From: Vibrio sp. AND4
Lineage (GTDB): Bacteria; Pseudomonadota; Gammaproteobacteria; Enterobacterales; Vibrionaceae
NCBI RefSeq assembly: GCF_000171815.1
Contig: NZ_ABGR01000015.1
Coordinates: forward strand, 1-62,669
Direction of reading: 5' to 3'
DNA: 62,669 nt
Below, piece by piece: positions 1 to 9,681 of the stretch. Position 1 is the stretch's first letter, and every line of letters starts with the position of its first letter. Made by a program: the position numbers and the translations under genes. The notes under the pieces are model-generated. The model made no database searches. It saw only the letters and a list, made by a program, of their open reading frames with translations, and was not told the origin of the DNA.

Positions 1-33
1 GCACTTAAGCCCATTTATATAGGATGATCGATC

Positions 34-984
34 ATGAGCAACAAGTTAGAGCAACTTCGTAAACTAACGACTGTAGTAGCGGACACTGGTGAAATTGAAG
101 CAATAAAAAAATACCAACCTGAAGATGCAACAACGAACCCTTCTCTTATCCTAAAAGCAGCTCAAATCGAAGAGTACGCACCTCTCATCGACGCTTCTAT
201 TGAATATGCGAAAGCACAAAGCAACGACAAAGCACAACAAGTTCAAGACACGTGTGACATGCTTGCTGTAAACATCGGTAAAGAAATCCTAAAAACTATC
301 CCAGGTCGTATCTCTACAGAAGTAGACGCTCGTCTATCTTACGACATGGAAGGCAGCGTAGCGAAAGCGCGTCAACTAGTGAAAATGTACAACGATGCTG
401 GCATCACTAACGACCGTATCCTGATCAAACTGGCTTCAACTTGGGAAGGTATCCGCGCCGCTGAGATCCTAGAAAAAGAAGGCATCAACTGTAACCTAAC
501 TCTACTATTCTCATTCGCTCAGGCTCGTGCTTGTGCTGAAGCGGGTGTGTTCCTAATTTCGCCATTCGTTGGCCGCATCATGGACTGGTACAAAGCGAAA
601 GAAGGGCGTGATTTCGAAGCTCAAGAAGATCCAGGCGTAGTCTCTGTGACTAACATCTACAACTACTATAAAGAGTATGGCTACAACACGGTAGTCATGG
701 GCGCAAGCTTCCGTAACATCGGCGAGATCCTAGAGCTTGCGGGCTGTGACCGTCTAACTATCGCCCCTGCGCTACTTGCTGAGCTAGAAGCGGCAGAAGG
801 CGAGGTTGTTGAGAAGTTGGTTGACTCTAAAGGCGCGAAAGAGCGTCCAGCAGCCATGACTCATGCTGAATTCCTATGGGATCACAACCAAGACGCAATG
901 GCAGTTGAGAAACTGGCCGAAGGTATCCGTAACTTCGCGGTTGACCAAGGCAAGCTAGAAACAATGATCGCTGCCAAGCTTTAA
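34..984 (+). CDS. talB: Transaldolase B
   Basis: Transaldolase of the non-oxidative pentose phosphate pathway. It moves a dihydroxyacetone unit from sedoheptulose-7-phosphate to glyceraldehyde-3-phosphate in the cytosol. The product is 316 aa, the usual length of the TalB subfamily. Visible landmarks are the TTNPS motif at 33-37, Asp17 in VADTG, and the Schiff-base Lys132 in [11 protein letters not shown]. An AGGAT ribosome-binding site lies 8-9 bases before the ATG. It is followed at once by an intrinsic terminator and then by transketolase, its pathway partner, in the same direction. Only 33 bases precede it, so its promoter is outside the window. Confidence 0.97.
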   Translation: MSNKLEQLRKLTTVVADTGEIEAIKKYQPEDATTNPSLILKAAQIEEYAPLIDASIEYAKAQSNDKAQQVQDTCDMLAVNIGKEILKTIPGRISTEVDARLSYDMEGSVAKARQLVKMYNDAGITNDRILIKLASTWEGIRAAEILEKEGINCNLTLLFSFAQARACAEAGVFLISPFVGRIMDWYKAKEGRDFEAQEDPGVVSVTNIYNYYKEYGYNTVVMGASFRNIGEILELAGCDRLTIAPALLAELEAAEGEVVEKLVDSKGAKERPAAMTHAEFLWDHNQDAMAVEKLAEGIRNFAVDQGKLETMIAAKL

Positions 985-996
985 TCGACAGAATTA

Positions 997-1024
997 AAAG
1001 GGGAACGTTTGTGTTCCCCTTTCA
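997..1024 (+). terminator. Intrinsic terminator after talB
   Basis: A perfect AAAGGGGAAC / GTTCCCCTTT stem with a six-base loop lies directly after the talB stop. The U-run is short. It separates talB from tkt, so read-through may be partial. Confidence 0.75.
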
Positions 1025-1062
1025 ATTTCCTATCCAATATCTCATTTAAATCGGTAATAATC

Positions 1063-3069
1063 ATGGACCACTCTCTTCAAACAAGAAAGCATCTCGCTAA
1101 TGCAATCCGCGCGCTAAGCATGGATGGTGTTCAACAAGCTAACTCTGGCCACCCTGGCGCACCTATGGGCATGGCTGACATCGCTGAAGTGCTCTGGCGC
1201 TCTCACCTAAACCATAACCCATCAAACCCAGAATGGGCTGATCGCGACCGTTTCGTGCTGTCTAACGGCCACGGCTCTATGTTGATCTACTCTTTGCTGC
1301 ACCTTGCAGGCTATGATCTGTCTATCGATGATCTTAAGAACTTCCGCCAGCTTCACTCTAAGACTCCTGGTCACCCTGAGTATGGTTACGCGCCTGGCAT
1401 TGAGACCACAACGGGTCCTCTAGGCCAAGGCATCACTAACGCGGTTGGTATGGCAATGGCTGAGAAAGCGCTCGCTGCTCAGTTCAACCAAGAAGGCCAC
1501 GATATCGTTGACCACTTCACTTACGCATTCATGGGCGACGGCTGTTTAATGGAGGGCATCTCGCATGAAGCATGTTCTCTTGCGGGTACCTTGGGGCTAG
1601 GTAAGCTGATCGCATTCTGGGATGACAATGGCATTTCTATCGATGGTCATGTTGAAGGCTGGTTCTCTGACGATACACCTAAGCGTTTTGAAGCTTACGG
1701 TTGGCACGTTATTCCTGCGGTAGATGGTCACGATCCTGAAGCGATCAACGCCGCTATCTTGGCTGCAAAAGCGGACCCTCGTCCTACACTTATCTGTACT
1801 AAAACCATCATAGGTTTTGGATCGCCAAACAAATCTGGCTCACACGACTGTCACGGTGCGCCACTGGGTGCGGAAGAAATTGCAGCGACGCGCAAAGCAC
1901 TTGGTTGGGAGCACGGTCCTTTTGAGATTCCGCAAGAAGTTTACGCAGAATGGTCAGCAAAAGAAGTCGGCGCCGCTAAAGAAGCTGCGTGGAACGAGAA
2001 GTTTGCAGCTTATGAAGCCGCGTACCCTGAGCTAGCAGCGGAATTCAAACGCCGTGTAAATGGTGACTTGCCTGCACAGTGGGAAGCAAAAGCCAACCAA
2101 ATCATTGCCGACCTACAAGCAAACCCTGCGAACATCGCATCACGTAAAGCGTCTCAAAACGCATTAGAAGCGTTTGGTCAAATGTTACCAGAATTCATGG
2201 GGGGCTCTGCCGACCTAGCGCCTTCTAACCTGACTATGTGGTCTGGTTCTAAGTCTCTAGAAGCGAGCGACTTCTCTGGTAACTACATCCACTACGGCGT
2301 ACGTGAATTCGGTATGACGGCGATCATGAACGGCATCGCATTGCACGGCGGTTTCGTTCCTTACGGTGCCACCTTCCTGATGTTCATGGAATACGCTCGT
2401 AACGCAATGCGTATGGCTGCTCTGATGAAAATTCAGAACATCCAAGTTTACACGCACGATTCTATCGGCCTTGGCGAAGATGGCCCAACTCACCAACCGG
2501 TTGAGCAAGTTGCATCTCTACGCCTAACACCAAACATGAGCACATGGCGTCCATGTGACCAAGTTGAATCTGCGGTAGCTTGGAAACTGGCGATTGAACG
2601 TAAAGATGGTCCATCGGCACTTATCTTCTCGCGTCAAAACCTAGCGCAACAAGCACGCAGCACTGAGCAGGTAGCGGATATCGCGAAAGGCGGTTACGTC
2701 CTAAAAGACAGCGATGGTAAACCTGAGCTGATCCTTATTGCAACTGGCTCTGAAGTTGAGCTAGCGGTAAAAGCGGCTGACCAGCTAACAGCAGAAGGTA
2801 AGAAAGTACGTGTTGTTTCAATGCCATCAACCGATGCCTTTGACAAGCAAGACGCCGCTTACCGTGAGTCAGTACTGCCATCTGATGTAACGGCACGTAT
2901 CGCTATCGAAGCGGGCATTGCAGACTTCTGGTACAAGTACGTTGGTTTCGATGGTCGCATCATAGGTATGACGACATTCGGTGAATCAGCGCCTGCTGAC
3001 CAGTTGTTTGAGATGTTTGGTTTCACGGTAGAAAATGTGGTGAACACTGCGCAAGAATTACTGGCGTAA
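1063..3069 (+). CDS. tkt: Transketolase
   Basis: Thiamine-diphosphate transketolase that transfers two-carbon ketol units between sugar phosphates. The chosen start gives 668 aa; the frame is open back to a GTG at 1009, but that lies inside the talB terminator. N-terminal ANSGHPGAP places the conserved His at residue 30. The TPP/Mg motif begins with GDG at 157-159, and the second half carries the pyrimidine-domain REFGM segment with the catalytic Glu. The N-terminus ([10 protein letters not shown]) is a few residues longer than in typical TktA, and the ribosome-binding site is weak. It ends in a strong terminator. It lies between talB and epd, so non-oxidative pentose phosphate and lower glycolytic genes are side by side. 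Confidence 0.95.
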   Translation: MDHSLQTRKHLANAIRALSMDGVQQANSGHPGAPMGMADIAEVLWRSHLNHNPSNPEWADRDRFVLSNGHGSMLIYSLLHLAGYDLSIDDLKNFRQLHSKTPGHPEYGYAPGIETTTGPLGQGITNAVGMAMAEKALAAQFNQEGHDIVDHFTYAFMGDGCLMEGISHEACSLAGTLGLGKLIAFWDDNGISIDGHVEGWFSDDTPKRFEAYGWHVIPAVDGHDPEAINAAILAAKADPRPTLICTKTIIGFGSPNKSGSHDCHGAPLGAEEIAATRKALGWEHGPFEIPQEVYAEWSAKEVGAAKEAAWNEKFAAYEAAYPELAAEFKRRVNGDLPAQWEAKANQIIADLQANPANIASRKASQNALEAFGQMLPEFMGGSADLAPSNLTMWSGSKSLEASDFSGNYIHYGVREFGMTAIMNGIALHGGFVPYGATFLMFMEYARNAMRMAALMKIQNIQVYTHDSIGLGEDGPTHQPVEQVASLRLTPNMSTWRPCDQVESAVAWKLAIERKDGPSALIFSRQNLAQQARSTEQVADIAKGGYVLKDSDGKPELILIATGSEVELAVKAADQLTAEGKKVRVVSMPSTDAFDKQDAAYRESVLPSDVTARIAIEAGIADFWYKYVGFDGRIIGMTTFGESAPADQLFEMFGFTVENVVNTAQELLA

Positions 3070-3085
3070 TTGAATATTCGAAATG

Positions 3086-3115
3086 AAAAACCGAGCGTCA
3101 ATGCTCGGTTTTTTC
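3086..3115 (+). terminator. Terminator after tkt (bidirectional)
   Basis: Stem AAAAACCGAGC / GCTCGGTTTTT with a six-base loop and a T-run. It lies between the convergent tkt and the small zinc-ribbon gene. The A-rich 5' flank lets it work on both strands. Confidence 0.9.
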
Positions 3116-3119
3116 TTGC

Positions 3120-3356
3120 CTATTCAAACTCTTTTCCCCAGTTGTCTTTCTCTTTGCATCCACATTTCTTACAGGTGACATAGCGATCCATATCATAGTA
3201 GTGGCCGCCGTTTATCAGGGTATGAGCCAAAAGTTTTAGGGTTCCAAGAATCGTTTTATCCATATCATAACGACTTGGTTTACGAACCAACACCTCTGAA
3301 TGTGCTGTTTCTTTATTGCATCGCTTACAAAAGTGCGTAGCGGGTAAACCTGACAT
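3120..3356 (-). CDS. Small zinc-ribbon protein, unknown function
   Basis: A 78-aa protein with two Cys knuckles: FCKRC at 9-13 (Cys10, Cys13) and TCKKCGC at 61-67 (Cys62, Cys65, Cys67), separated by about 48 residues. This is the layout of a four-Cys zinc ribbon. No signal peptide or membrane segment is seen. It is convergent with tkt, shares its bidirectional terminator, and is divergent from epd. I do not recognise a named family. The paired CxxC motifs make it a believable protein rather than a chance ORF, but its role (nucleic-acid binding is common for such ribbons) is not shown. Confidence 0.7.
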   Translation of the reverse strand: MSGLPATHFCKRCNKETAHSEVLVRKPSRYDMDKTILGTLKLLAHTLINGGHYYDMDRYVTCKKCGCKEKDNWGKEFE

Positions 3357-3555
3357 ACGTATTTCCTTTGGTTGTCAAAACGGTGGGCTAAAGTGCCAAG
3401 TGGAATACGCAAGGTCAGAAATTGTTATATTGATACCATGAATGCGTCGTAGATTGCAAAGACAGTTTACCGCGGCTGGGAGCACTTACTTAATGCGTTT
3501 AGCCCCCTTATCAGGTACTATCGACAACAAGAATTTTTGGTAGGGCGAAGGATAA

Positions 3556-4593
3556 ATGCTAAAAGTTGCGATCAATGGATTTGGGCGTATCGGTCGTAAT
3601 GTACTGCGAGCAGTATATGAGAGTGGTAAGCATCAGCAGATAAAAGTTGTGGCGGTCAATGAACTTGCACAACCTGAAGCGATGGCACATCTTCTTCAAT
3701 ATGACACCAGCCATGGCCGTTTCGGTAAGAAAATCTCGCATGACCAAGAACATATCTACATTCATCACAGCAGCAGTGAGTACGATTCGATTAGAATCCT
3801 TCATCTTGCCGAAATCGAACTTTTGCCATGGCGTGACTTAGAGGTCGATATAGTACTCGATTGTACTGGTGTTTTTGGTTCACAAGCAGATGGCCAAGCC
3901 CACATCGAAGCTGGTGCTCACAAAGTCCTATTTTCACACCCCGGCGCAGGCGATCTCGATAACACCATCATCTATGGTGTGAACCACGAAACTCTCAAAG
4001 ATGAACATCGCGTCGTATCGAATGGTTCCTGTACCACCAACTGTATTGTCCCAATCATTAAAGTCTTGGATGAAGCCTTCGGTATCGAGTCTGGCACCAT
4101 TACAACGATTCACTCCTCAATGAACGATCAGCAAGTTATTGACGCTTATCACAATGATTTGCGTCGCACACGAGCGGCCAGTCAATCGATCATTCCAGTA
4201 GACACTAAGTTGCACAGGGGAATTGAAAGGATCTTTCCGAAATTTTCTAACAAATTTGAAGCCATTTCGGTGCGAGTACCCACTGTGAACGTTACTGCGA
4301 TGGATTTAAGCGTAACAATTAGTTCAACTGTGAAAGTTAATGACGTAAATCAAACCATAGTTAACGCATCCCAGTGTACATTACGTGATATTGTTGACTA
4401 TACTGAATCGCCGCTCGTTTCCATTGACTTTAATCATGATCCCCATAGTGCAATTGTGGATGGAACTCAGACAAGAGTGAGCAACGGACAACTCGTTAAA
4501 ATGCTCGTTTGGTGCGACAACGAATGGGGTTTTGCTAACCGGATGCTGGATACGGCCTTAGCAATGCAAGCTTCTTCACAAGTGGAGCAGTAA
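3556..4593 (+). CDS. epd: D-erythrose-4-phosphate dehydrogenase
   Basis: NAD-dependent oxidation of erythrose-4-phosphate to 4-phosphoerythronate, the first step of DXP-independent pyridoxal phosphate synthesis. It is a 345-aa GAPDH-fold protein with the Rossmann GFGRIGR at 8-14, catalytic Cys159 in SNGSCTTNC, and a His at 185 in TTIHSS. Its placement directly before pgk and fbaA, and the NELA segment at 35-38 that replaces the usual GAPDH signature, favour Epd over GapA. An AAGGA ribosome-binding site precedes the ATG. Epd works in the same pathway as PdxJ, encoded at 29.7 kb. GapA-type activity cannot be fully excluded from sequence. Confidence 0.92.
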   Translation: MLKVAINGFGRIGRNVLRAVYESGKHQQIKVVAVNELAQPEAMAHLLQYDTSHGRFGKKISHDQEHIYIHHSSSEYDSIRILHLAEIELLPWRDLEVDIVLDCTGVFGSQADGQAHIEAGAHKVLFSHPGAGDLDNTIIYGVNHETLKDEHRVVSNGSCTTNCIVPIIKVLDEAFGIESGTITTIHSSMNDQQVIDAYHNDLRRTRAASQSIIPVDTKLHRGIERIFPKFSNKFEAISVRVPTVNVTAMDLSVTISSTVKVNDVNQTIVNASQCTLRDIVDYTESPLVSIDFNHDPHSAIVDGTQTRVSNGQLVKMLVWCDNEWGFANRMLDTALAMQASSQVEQ

Positions 4594-4686
4594 TGATGAA
4601 GAAGCGATGGGGAAAGTTTTTATTTTAGACCTTGAAATAAATTCAACTTATCTCCATATCAGTAACCAGTTTGAAGAATTAACGGG

Positions 4687-4709
4687 CTTGGCAGGGTTGC
4701 CGAGTTTTT
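4687..4709 (+). terminator. Terminator/attenuator-like hairpin between epd and pgk
   Basis: Stem CTTGGCA / TGCCGAG (one G-U pair), loop GGGT, followed by five T. It lies in the 153-base epd-pgk gap and could reduce read-through from epd, leaving pgk to a promoter close to its own start. An AT-rich dyad TTGAA-N5-TTCAA sits upstream at 4632-4646. Confidence 0.5.
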
Positions 4710-4746
4710 AAAAACTTTAATTATTTAATATTTGAGAGGACACATC

Positions 4747-5907
4747 ATGTCTGTAATCAAGATGACTGACCTGGATCTTGCAGGTAAACGTGTATTTATC
4801 CGTGCTGACTTAAACGTGCCAGTAAAAGACGGTAAAGTAACTTCAGATGCACGTATCATCGCATCTCTTCCAACTATCAAGCACTGTCTAGAAGCAGGCG
4901 CTAAAGTGATGGTTACTTCTCACCTAGGCCGCCCAACTGAAGGTGAATACGCTGAAGAGTTCTCTCTACAACCAGTAGTTAACTACCTAAACGACGCACT
5001 AGATTGTGAAGTTAAACTAGCGAAAGACTACCTAAACGGTCTAGAACTGAACGCTGGCGAACTCGTTGTTCTAGAAAACGTTCGCTTTAACAAAGGCGAG
5101 AAGAAAAACGAAGAAGAACTCTCTAAGCAGTACGCTGCGCTATGCGATATCTTCGTAATGGACGCATTCGGCACCGCTCACCGTGCGCAAGCATCTACTC
5201 ACGGTGTGGGTATGCACGCAGACGTAGCATGTGCTGGTCCTCTACTCGCAAATGAACTAGACGCACTTGGCAAAGCAATGGACAAGCCTGCTCGTCCAAT
5301 GGTTGCTATCGTAGGTGGTTCAAAAGTTTCTACTAAGTTAACGGTTCTTGAATCGCTATCTAAGATCGCTGACCAACTAGTTGTTGGCGGTGGTATTGCC
5401 AACACATTCATCGCAGCTGCTGGCCACAACGTTGGTAAGTCTCTATACGAAGCAGACCTAGTTGAAACGGCTAAGAAGCTAATGGACGAGTGTGCTATCC
5501 CAGTTGCAACCGACGTTGCATGTGCGAAAGCATTCGACGAAAACGCAGAAGCTGAGATTAAGCACGTTTCTGAAGTACAAGACGATGACATGATTTTCGA
5601 CCTTGGCCCAGATTCAACTGCTCAACTGGCAGAAATCCTAAAGGGCGCGAAGACTATCCTGTGGAACGGTCCAGTAGGCGTATTCGAATTCAAGAACTTC
5701 GAAGCGGGCACTAAAGGTATCTCTGAAGCTATCGCAGCTTCTGAAGGCTTCTCTGTTGCAGGCGGTGGTGACACGCTAGCTGCTATCGACAAGTTCGGCA
5801 TCAAAGCTGACGTCTCTTACATTTCTACTGGCGGCGGTGCTTTCCTTGAGTTCGTAGAAGGCAAAGCACTTCCAGCAGTTGAAATGCTTGAAGCGCGAGC
5901 TAAGTAA
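4747..5907 (+). CDS. pgk: Phosphoglycerate kinase
   Basis: Reversible transfer of phosphate from 1,3-bisphosphoglycerate to ADP in glycolysis. It has 386 aa, matching the family (E. coli 387). Landmarks are the substrate-binding RADLNVP at 19-25, the hinge/nucleotide segment WNGPVGVFE, and the C-terminal GGGDTLAAI. The start is the ATG after GAGAGGACACATC; an in-frame ATG five codons earlier overlaps that ribosome-binding site. Codon use is strongly biased, typical of highly expressed vibrio glycolytic genes. It is the middle gene of the epd-pgk-fbaA cluster. Confidence 0.98.
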   Translation: MSVIKMTDLDLAGKRVFIRADLNVPVKDGKVTSDARIIASLPTIKHCLEAGAKVMVTSHLGRPTEGEYAEEFSLQPVVNYLNDALDCEVKLAKDYLNGLELNAGELVVLENVRFNKGEKKNEEELSKQYAALCDIFVMDAFGTAHRAQASTHGVGMHADVACAGPLLANELDALGKAMDKPARPMVAIVGGSKVSTKLTVLESLSKIADQLVVGGGIANTFIAAAGHNVGKSLYEADLVETAKKLMDECAIPVATDVACAKAFDENAEAEIKHVSEVQDDDMIFDLGPDSTAQLAEILKGAKTILWNGPVGVFEFKNFEAGTKGISEAIAASEGFSVAGGGDTLAAIDKFGIKADVSYISTGGGAFLEFVEGKALPAVEMLEARAK

Positions 5908-5912
5908 TATGA

Positions 5913-5942
5913 GTAAAGCGGGGGAGTTATCTCCCGCTTTAC
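5913..5942 (+). terminator. Hairpin after pgk
   Basis: Stem GTAAAGCGGG..GAG / CTCCCGCTTTAC with a TTAT loop. The T-run is poor, so it may stabilise the pgk 3' end or attenuate rather than stop transcription completely. Confidence 0.6.
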
Positions 5943-5991
5943 TGTTTGCTGCAACGAGAGTGGAACTCTGCTAAAATAGCGCTAGTTGTGA

Positions 5992-6003
5992 GCAAACGTT
6001 TGC
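5992..6003 (+). promoter_or_regulatory. LacI/PurR-type operator palindrome before fbaA
   Basis: Perfect 12-bp palindrome GCAAACGTTTGC with flanking A/T, matching the core of the PurR box (family consensus near ANGCAANCGNTTNC). It lies 58 bases before the fbaA start and just downstream of a possible -10 (TAAAAT at 5972-5977), a position suited to repression. The -35 is unclear. The binding protein is inferred from the motif only; any LacI-family regulator could use it. Confidence 0.5.
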
Positions 6004-6061
6004 AAGATTTTCAATTTAACAAGTTTTGTTTAAAAAACGACAGATAAATAGGATTACATCC

Positions 6062-7138
6062 ATGTCTAAGATCTTCGACTTCGTAAAACCTGGCGTTATT
6101 TCTGGCGATGACGTACAGAAAGTATTCGCAGTAGCAAAAGAAAACAACTTCGCTCTACCTGCAGTTAACTGTATCGGTACTGACTCAGTTAACGCTGTAC
6201 TGGAAGCTGCTGCTAAAGTTAAATCTCCTGTAATCGTTCAGTTTTCTAACGGTGGCGCTGCATTCTTCGCTGGTAAAGGTCTTAAACTAGAAGGTCAAGG
6301 TCTACAAATCCTTGGCGCTATCGCTGGTGCTAAATACGTTCACTCTGTAGCTGAATCTTACGGTGTGCCTGTCATTCTTCACACTGACCACGCTGCTAAG
6401 AAGCTTCTTCCATGGATCGACGGTCTTCTAGATGCGGGTGAAGAGTTCTTCGCTCAAACGGGTAAGCCGCTATTCTCTTCTCACATGATCGACCTTTCTG
6501 AAGAGTCGCTAGAAGAGAACATCGAAATCTCAGCTAAGTACCTTGAGCGTATGGCTAAGATGAACATGACACTAGAAATCGAACTAGGTTGTACTGGTGG
6601 TGAAGAAGACGGCGTTGATAACTCTCACATGGACGCGTCTGAGCTATACACGTCTCCAGAAGATGTTGCGTATGCATACGAGAAACTGCACGCTATTAGC
6701 CCACGTTTCACTATCGCGGCATCTTTCGGTAACGTACACGGCGTTTACAAGCCAGGTAACGTTGTACTGACTCCAACTATCCTTCGTGATTCTCAAGCTT
6801 ACTGCTCAGAGAAGTTTGGCCTGCCAGCTAACTCTCTAGACTTTGTATTCCACGGTGGTTCAGGCTCTACTGAAGCTGAAATCCAAGAGTCTATCGGTTA
6901 CGGTGTTATCAAAATGAACATCGATACTGATACTCAGTGGGCATGTTGGGATGGTATCCGTCAGTTCGAAGCTGAAAACCACGATTACCTACAAGGTCAA
7001 ATCGGTAACCCAACTGGTCCTGACGCACCAAACAAGAAATACTATGATCCACGCGTATGGCTACGTGCAGGTCAATCATCTATGGTAACGCGCCTTGAAA
7101 AAGCGTTTGCAGACCTAAATGCAGTAGACGTATTATAA
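6062..7138 (+). CDS. fbaA: Class II fructose-bisphosphate aldolase
   Basis: Zinc-dependent cleavage of fructose-1,6-bisphosphate to dihydroxyacetone phosphate and glyceraldehyde-3-phosphate. It has 358 aa, as in E. coli FbaA. The zinc/catalytic motif HTDHAAK places Asp109 and His110 at the expected positions, and the later segments FGNVHGVY and NIDTDTQ are characteristic of class IIA. The start is the ATG after AGGATTACATCC; an in-frame ATG 12 codons earlier has no good ribosome-binding site. Codon bias is high. It is preceded by a PurR-like palindrome and followed by a strong terminator. Confidence 0.98.
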   Translation: MSKIFDFVKPGVISGDDVQKVFAVAKENNFALPAVNCIGTDSVNAVLEAAAKVKSPVIVQFSNGGAAFFAGKGLKLEGQGLQILGAIAGAKYVHSVAESYGVPVILHTDHAAKKLLPWIDGLLDAGEEFFAQTGKPLFSSHMIDLSEESLEENIEISAKYLERMAKMNMTLEIELGCTGGEEDGVDNSHMDASELYTSPEDVAYAYEKLHAISPRFTIAASFGNVHGVYKPGNVVLTPTILRDSQAYCSEKFGLPANSLDFVFHGGSGSTEAEIQESIGYGVIKMNIDTDTQWACWDGIRQFEAENHDYLQGQIGNPTGPDAPNKKYYDPRVWLRAGQSSMVTRLEKAFADLNAVDVL

Positions 7139-7158
7139 TTCGTACTACTTAAATCTAT

Positions 7159-7187
7159 AAAACCCGCTTTCAAGCGGGTTTTTTTAT
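7159..7187 (+). terminator. Terminator after fbaA
   Basis: Stem AAAACCCGCTT / AAGCGGGTTTT with a two-base spacer (effectively a tetraloop) and seven T. A classic intrinsic terminator. Confidence 0.93.
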
Positions 7188-7595
7188 GTCCAGACAATGA
7201 GACGATAAGGATTCTCTTTCTTTAGTTAATTAATGGTTTAGTCATTTACTATATGATCGAAGCGCTTCATATCCTTTCTGTCGGTGGGCGTGAATTTTGA
7301 AACAAAGCGCATTTCCGCATCAAGTGGTACAAAACCAAGTAAAAAGTGTGGCGAAATGTAAATCCATTGCGTACTCTTTAATTGGCCGATGTCAGAAATT
7401 TCCGATAACACCTTGTTTTGTAGGTCTTTGCGAAACTCTGACTTTGCGGAATTTCAGTTTTAAGATATTGTGCCAGAAAATCTGACAGTGTTCAGGAAAG
7501 CAATATGGATGTTGTTGTAAATAAGAACCGATAAAAAATGGTTCATAAGTTAACGGCAATTAGACTTATATATCTTTATTTTGAGGATACGAATT
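7188..7595. other. Intergenic region fbaA-mscS
   Basis: About 400 bases with no convincing gene. It contains a perfect GAAGCGCTTC palindrome at 7259-7268. A 62-codon ORF at 7297-7485 lacks a ribosome-binding site and resembles nothing. The AT-rich last 60 bases probably carry the mscS promoter and the TTGAGGA ribosome-binding site. Confidence 0.5.
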
Positions 7596-8462
7596 ATGGC
7601 AGGTGAATCGATGGGTATCGATACCTCTTTAACGGACGGTTTGAGCAAAGCTGAAGCATGGCTAAACAGCAACTCAGAGCTTCTTATTCAGTATGGTGTA
7701 AATATCATCTCTGCACTACTGATACTATTCATTGGTAACATTATCGTTAAAGCGGTAGCAAACAGCGTTTCAAAAGTGCTTGAAAAGAAAAAAATGGACA
7801 AGGCCGTTGTTGAGTTTGTCCATGGTTTAGTTCGTTACCTTCTATTTGTTATCGTGCTTATCGCAGCATTGGGTCGTGTGGGGGTTCAAACCGCTTCTGT
7901 TGTTGCCGTAATTGGTGCGGCAGGTCTGGCTGTTGGTCTTGCTCTTCAAGGCTCATTGTCTAACTTCGCTGCGGGTGTATTGATTGTTGCATTCCGTCCA
8001 TTTAAGTCTGGTGACTACGTAGAGATCGGCGGTGTAGCAGGCAGTGTTGAAGCAATTCAAATCTTCCAAACGATTCTAAAAACCCCAGATAACAAAATGG
8101 TGGTTGTACCTAACTCATCGGTTATCGGTGGTGCGATTACAAACTACTCTCGTCACGAGACGCGCCGTGTAGACTTGGTGATTGGTGTTTCTTACAAAGC
8201 AGATCTTAAGCAAACCAAACAAGTGATTCGTGAAACGTTAGAAAAAGATCCTCGTATCTTGAAAAACCCAGATATGACGATCGGTGTTCTTGCGCTAGCA
8301 GATTCTTCCGTGAACTTTGTGGTTCGTCCATGGTGTAAAACGCCTGACTACTGGGACGTTTACTTCGATTCTACTTTGGCAATCAAAGAAGCCTTGGATG
8401 CGGCTGGTATTGAAATTCCATTCCCACAAATGGATGTTAACTTGAACAAAGTAGAAGCTTAA
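7596..8462 (+). CDS. mscS: Small-conductance mechanosensitive channel MscS
   Basis: Inner-membrane channel that opens under membrane tension and releases solutes on hypo-osmotic shock. It has 288 aa (E. coli 286). There are three predicted membrane segments at about 28-50, 69-90 and 96-125. The third is the Gly/Ala-rich pore helix (AVIGAAGLAVGLALQGSLSN). The beta-domain motif FRPFKSGDYVEIGG follows. The ATG at 7596 was preferred over an upstream in-frame TTG that overlaps the ribosome-binding site. The gene follows fbaA as in E. coli, with its own leader and a strong terminator. Confidence 0.95.
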   Translation: MAGESMGIDTSLTDGLSKAEAWLNSNSELLIQYGVNIISALLILFIGNIIVKAVANSVSKVLEKKKMDKAVVEFVHGLVRYLLFVIVLIAALGRVGVQTASVVAVIGAAGLAVGLALQGSLSNFAAGVLIVAFRPFKSGDYVEIGGVAGSVEAIQIFQTILKTPDNKMVVVPNSSVIGGAITNYSRHETRRVDLVIGVSYKADLKQTKQVIRETLEKDPRILKNPDMTIGVLALADSSVNFVVRPWCKTPDYWDVYFDSTLAIKEALDAAGIEIPFPQMDVNLNKVEA

Positions 8463-8477
8463 TTAACTCTACTGAGT

Positions 8478-8516
8478 GCATAAAAAAGTGAGGTGATTGC
8501 CTCACTTTTTTTATGC
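8478..8516 (+). terminator. Terminator after mscS
   Basis: Stem GCATAAAAAAGTGAGG / CCTCACTTTTTTTATGC with a short loop and a T-run built into the 3' arm. Confidence 0.92.
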
Positions 8517-8564
8517 CTTGAGTTTTTATTTTTTACCTATATTCGTTGTCTTATCGAACCTATT

Positions 8565-8697
8565 GGCGTCAGTTAGCAACTGAAAGCTGAGGAGAGATCT
8601 CTCACCCGCGATTATTACCTGCGACTGTTGGCTATGCACAACAGTACCTACCCTAATCTGCTCTCAACTGACATGCGCCACAACCGTAAATGACGCC
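8565..8697. other. Structured intergenic segment between mscS and yggE
   Basis: Part of a 448-base gap (8463-8910) without a supported gene. It begins GGCGTCA and ends TGACGCC. Left bases GGCG-TCAGTT-AGC can pair with right bases GCT-AACTGA-CGCC near 8660-8679, with small bulges. Inside are GAGAGATCTCTC (8592-8603) and ACTGTTG-N8-CAACAGT (8624-8645). It could be a small palindromic repeat element or an unannotated structured RNA; nothing decides between these. Confidence 0.35.
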
Positions 8698-8910
8698 GAG
8701 GTAACACAGTCAAAGTTATGTTAGAAGTTATGTAGGGCGCTTGGATAATTAGCAGAAGCTTCTATGATGAGTTTATATACACTCCAGTTCAGTGGTTTCT
8801 CTTATTACTCAAATTTAAGATGCCAATTCACTCGCCACGACATTTATCGAGTATCTCGTCTGACCCCGAAATATGAGTGGCTTCAATCTTTCAAACGGAT
8901 GGATTTATCG

Positions 8911-9606
8911 ATGAAACTGTCTTCATTTTTATTGGCCTCTGCACTCAGCCTTGCCAGCGTTTCTGTTTTTGCCAATGACACGCCTAACTTTGCCCATGTA
9001 TCAACCACAGGTTATGGTGAAGTGGTCGCTACGCCAGATATGGCAACCTTTTCTGTAAAGGTTGTCGATACGACAATGACAGCAGAGCAAGCTAAGCAAT
9101 CGGTCGATAATACGGTTGATGAGTTTCTCAAGAGCCTAGCGGGTGCTGGTTTATCGAAGGATAAGATTACCAGTTCAAACTTGTATTTGGCGCCCCAGTA
9201 CCATTATCCGAAATCAGGGAAAGCAGAACTGGTCGGCTACCGAGCTTCACGCAGCATTGATGTAACAGTCAGTGATTTAGCCAACTTGAATAAGTATTTG
9301 GACATGGCGCTTGAGGCGGGCATCAACCAAGTTGATAATATTAAGCTTAAAGTGAGTAATCAATCTGAGTACCAGCAAAAGGCTCGCATGGCAGCAATTA
9401 AAGATGCGCAAAGTAAAGCGGCTTCTTTGGCGACGGGTTTTGATAAGAATCTCGGTGACGTGTGGCAGATCAGTTATAAGCAAATGCACGTTCGCCCTGT
9501 ACTGATGCGCTCTATGGCAATGGATGCGAGAGAGAGCTCAAATAGTTACCAAGACTCCACGCTTGTGATTCGTGACCAAGTTGATGTGGTTTATAAACTT
9601 AAATAA
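8911..9606 (+). CDS. yggE: Periplasmic SIMPL-domain (DUF541) protein YggE
   Basis: Secreted or periplasmic protein of the SIMPL/DUF541 family; in E. coli YggE is linked to oxidative-stress tolerance. It has 231 aa from the chosen start. Residues 1-22 form a clear signal peptide cleaved after VFA. The mature N-terminus FAHVSTTGYGEVVATPDMATF is the family signature region. The frame is open to an ATG at 8764, but that would bury the signal peptide behind 49 basic residues. It lies between mscS and serA as in enterics, although argP, found nearby in E. coli, is absent. It is convergent with serA across a shared terminator. Confidence 0.9.
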   Translation: MKLSSFLLASALSLASVSVFANDTPNFAHVSTTGYGEVVATPDMATFSVKVVDTTMTAEQAKQSVDNTVDEFLKSLAGAGLSKDKITSSNLYLAPQYHYPKSGKAELVGYRASRSIDVTVSDLANLNKYLDMALEAGINQVDNIKLKVSNQSEYQQKARMAAIKDAQSKAASLATGFDKNLGDVWQISYKQMHVRPVLMRSMAMDARESSNSYQDSTLVIRDQVDVVYKLK

Positions 9607-9637
9607 GTTAAGTCAAACGCGTCGAAAAGGAACCGTC

Positions 9638-9664
9638 AAGGCAGGGAAACCCCTGCCTTTTTTA
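9638..9664. terminator. Terminator between yggE and serA
   Basis: Stem AAGGCAGGG / CCCTGCCTT, short A-rich loop, T-run on the + strand. It lies between convergent genes and may serve both. Confidence 0.88.
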
Positions 9665-9681
9665 TGTTCATTAATCAGTGG

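Noticed and set aside
1009..1062. Upstream extension of tkt
   Set aside because: The start would lie inside the talB terminator hairpin; family alignment begins near [11 protein letters not shown].
5199..5591. 130-codon ORF opposite pgk
   Set aside because: Antisense shadow of a strongly codon-biased gene, with a Ser/Ala/Thr-rich composition typical of such shadows.
7297..7485. 62-codon ORF between fbaA and mscS
   Set aside because: No ribosome-binding site, no recognisable family, and an odd composition for a protein.
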